DNA of 64,000 nt. It comes from Amycolatopsis sp. DSM 110486 (GTDB lineage: Bacteria; Actinomycetota; Actinomycetes; Mycobacteriales; Pseudonocardiaceae). The stretch lies in assembly GCF_019468465.1 (NCBI RefSeq), contig NZ_CP080519.1, positions 1,131,001-1,195,000 of the forward strand, in the 5' to 3' direction. Under the pieces are notes generated by a model, which was not told the DNA's origin, did not search any database, and worked only from the letters and a program-made list of their open reading frames with translations. Positions 63,140 to 64,000 of the stretch are shown here, piece after piece (within the stretch, counting starts at the first letter, position 1; each line of letters begins with the position of its first letter). A program made the translations under genes and the position numbers.

Positions 63140-64000
63140 TCACGGTGCGGGGACGAAACGCGGTCCGCTGGTCGCGAAGTCGGCGCGGTTCTCGCGGACG
63201 AAGTCCGCCACCGAGAGCGGCGGGCGGCCGCCGATCTTCTCGACGACGTCGTTCGTGCCGGAGAACACGCCGTTGCGGTAGTCGATCGCGACGTTCGAGA
63301 GGTGCTGCACGAGGTGCGCGTCCGCGCCCTTCTTCAGCCCTGACGCGGAGAACTCTTCGACGCTGATCGGTTCGTAGTGCACCGGGTGACCGAGTTCCGT
63401 CGCGATGGCCTTGGCGATGTCGTGGTGGTTCAGCTCGACCGGACCGTGCAACGAGTACGCCGCGCGGTTGTGCGGCTCGGGCTGCAGGAGCAGGGCGGCG
63501 ATCACGCGCGACTGGTCGGCCGAGGCGATCGGAGCGTGCCGGCCCTCGCCGAACGGCAGGCGCAGGTAGCCCTCGCCGTCGCGCATCTCCCACCACAGCT
63601 TGAGCCACTCGGCGAAGAACGTCGGCCGGATGTGCGTGGTGAGCAGATCGGTCCGATCCAGCAGGCGCTCGCACAGCCAGTGCTGCCGGGCCGCGTTGCT
63701 GCCGGCCTCGCGACGGGCCGAGATCTGCGACATGTTGACCACCGAGCGCACCCCGGCCTCGGTCGCCGCCTGCGCGAAGATCACCGTCGACTCCACCAGG
63801 CCCGGCAGGATCGGGTGACAGAAGTACGCGCCGGTCACCCCCTGCAGAGCGGTGGTCATCCCGTCGAGGTCGTGCAGGTCGGCCACGACCACCTCCGCAC
63901 CGGCCTCCGCCAGCGCGCGGGAGCGGTCGTCCTCGCCGTGCACCATCGCGCGGACGCGGTGGCCGCCTTCGAGCAGCAGCTTGAGCGCGCCGCCCCCGGT
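63140..64000 (-). CDS. NmrA-family NAD(P)-binding protein (5' end outside window)
   Basis: The visible 286 codons begin inside the Rossmann start: TGGGALKLLLEGGHRVRAMV, then VVVADLHDLDGMTTALQGVT, GAYFCHPILPGLVESTVIFA, VRSVVNMSQISARREAGSNA, HGPVELNHHDIAKAIATELG. NmrA-like regulators or reductases of the atypical SDR class. The frame is open to base 64000. It lies upstream of the CGNR regulator gene. Confidence 0.88.
   Translation of the reverse strand, partial: TGGGALKLLLEGGHRVRAMVHGEDDRSRALAEAGAEVVVADLHDLDGMTTALQGVTGAYFCHPILPGLVESTVIFAQAATEAGVRSVVNMSQISARREAGSNAARQHWLCERLLDRTDLLTTHIRPTFFAEWLKLWWEMRDGEGYLRLPFGEGRHAPIASADQSRVIAALLLQPEPHNRAAYSLHGPVELNHHDIAKAIATELGHPVHYEPISVEEFSASGLKKGADAHLVQHLSNVAIDYRNGVFSGTNDVVEKIGGRPPLSVADFVRENRADFATSGPRFVPAP

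Overview
The window is high-GC actinobacterial DNA. A WhiB regulator, GAF-ANTAR antiterminators, DUF5994 proteins, F420-type (LLM) oxidoreductases, P450/3Fe-4S ferredoxin pairs, GTG starts and near leaderless promoters all point to a soil Pseudonocardiaceae member such as Amycolatopsis. The genus is an inference from gene content only. The window looks like an accessory region: many metabolic cassettes, many one-component regulators and an unusual number of broken genes.

Layout. 0-1.2 kb: an Old Yellow Enzyme gene running off the left edge, with paired operators on its promoter. 1.4-17.9 kb: a tRNA-Lys(CTT) gene used as an integration site. A 44-bp copy of its 3' half lies at 14.3 kb, and a third, longer copy with an integrase tail lies at 17.6 kb. 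Between the first two copies is a decayed integrative element: frameshifted integrase, excisionase, broken tandem DNA methyltransferases, and a cargo with a stress flavour (AI-2E family permease, desaturase-WhiB-GAF/ANTAR-GAF/ANTAR operon, three DUF5994 proteins, slipin remnant, RGCVC-like protein). Between copies two and three lie another integrase remnant, a broken M19 dipeptidase, an intact ilvD and a truncated metal-ABC permease. 18.4-33.1 kb: a minus-strand catabolic cluster of tightly overlapping genes. It encodes a gentisate dioxygenase, a 3-hydroxybenzoate 6-hydroxylase-like monooxygenase, a fumarylacetoacetase-family hydrolase, P450 with ferredoxin and reductase, an amidohydrolase, a NitT/TauT-type ABC importer, a creatinase-like protein and a D-/L-2-hydroxyacid dehydrogenase pair. 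It is headed by a divergent regulator that is two MarR domains in one chain. 33.7-36.1 kb: a run of frameshifted or truncated genes around one intact MmcQ/YjbR gene. 36.8-39.0 kb: a TetR-P450-ferredoxin cassette. 39.2-51.0 kb: aquaporin-like channel, AhpD-like protein, a hydrolase/HAD chimera, MocR regulator with divergent MFS pump, a small NAD-binding protein, an amidase ruin, aldo/keto reductase with divergent TetR, and an MFS-TetR operon. 51.3-64 kb: MaoC hydratase, KAS-II-like synthase, LLM oxidoreductase, a DUF302 gene, a carboxylic acid reductase interrupted by two in-frame TAG codons, and an MFS pump divergent from an HxlR regulator, ending in a CGNR regulator and a partial NmrA-like gene.

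How parts work together. The 18-33 kb cluster reads as uptake plus oxidation of an aromatic acid through gentisate. The 52-62 kb block shares one inverted repeat, CTGACTA-N10-TAGNCAG, in three promoters (KAS/LLM, DUF302, MFS/HxlR). This suggests a local HxlR regulon that has not been pointed out from annotation alone. No rRNA, CRISPR array, complete transposon or recognisable polyketide/NRPS megasynthase is visible.
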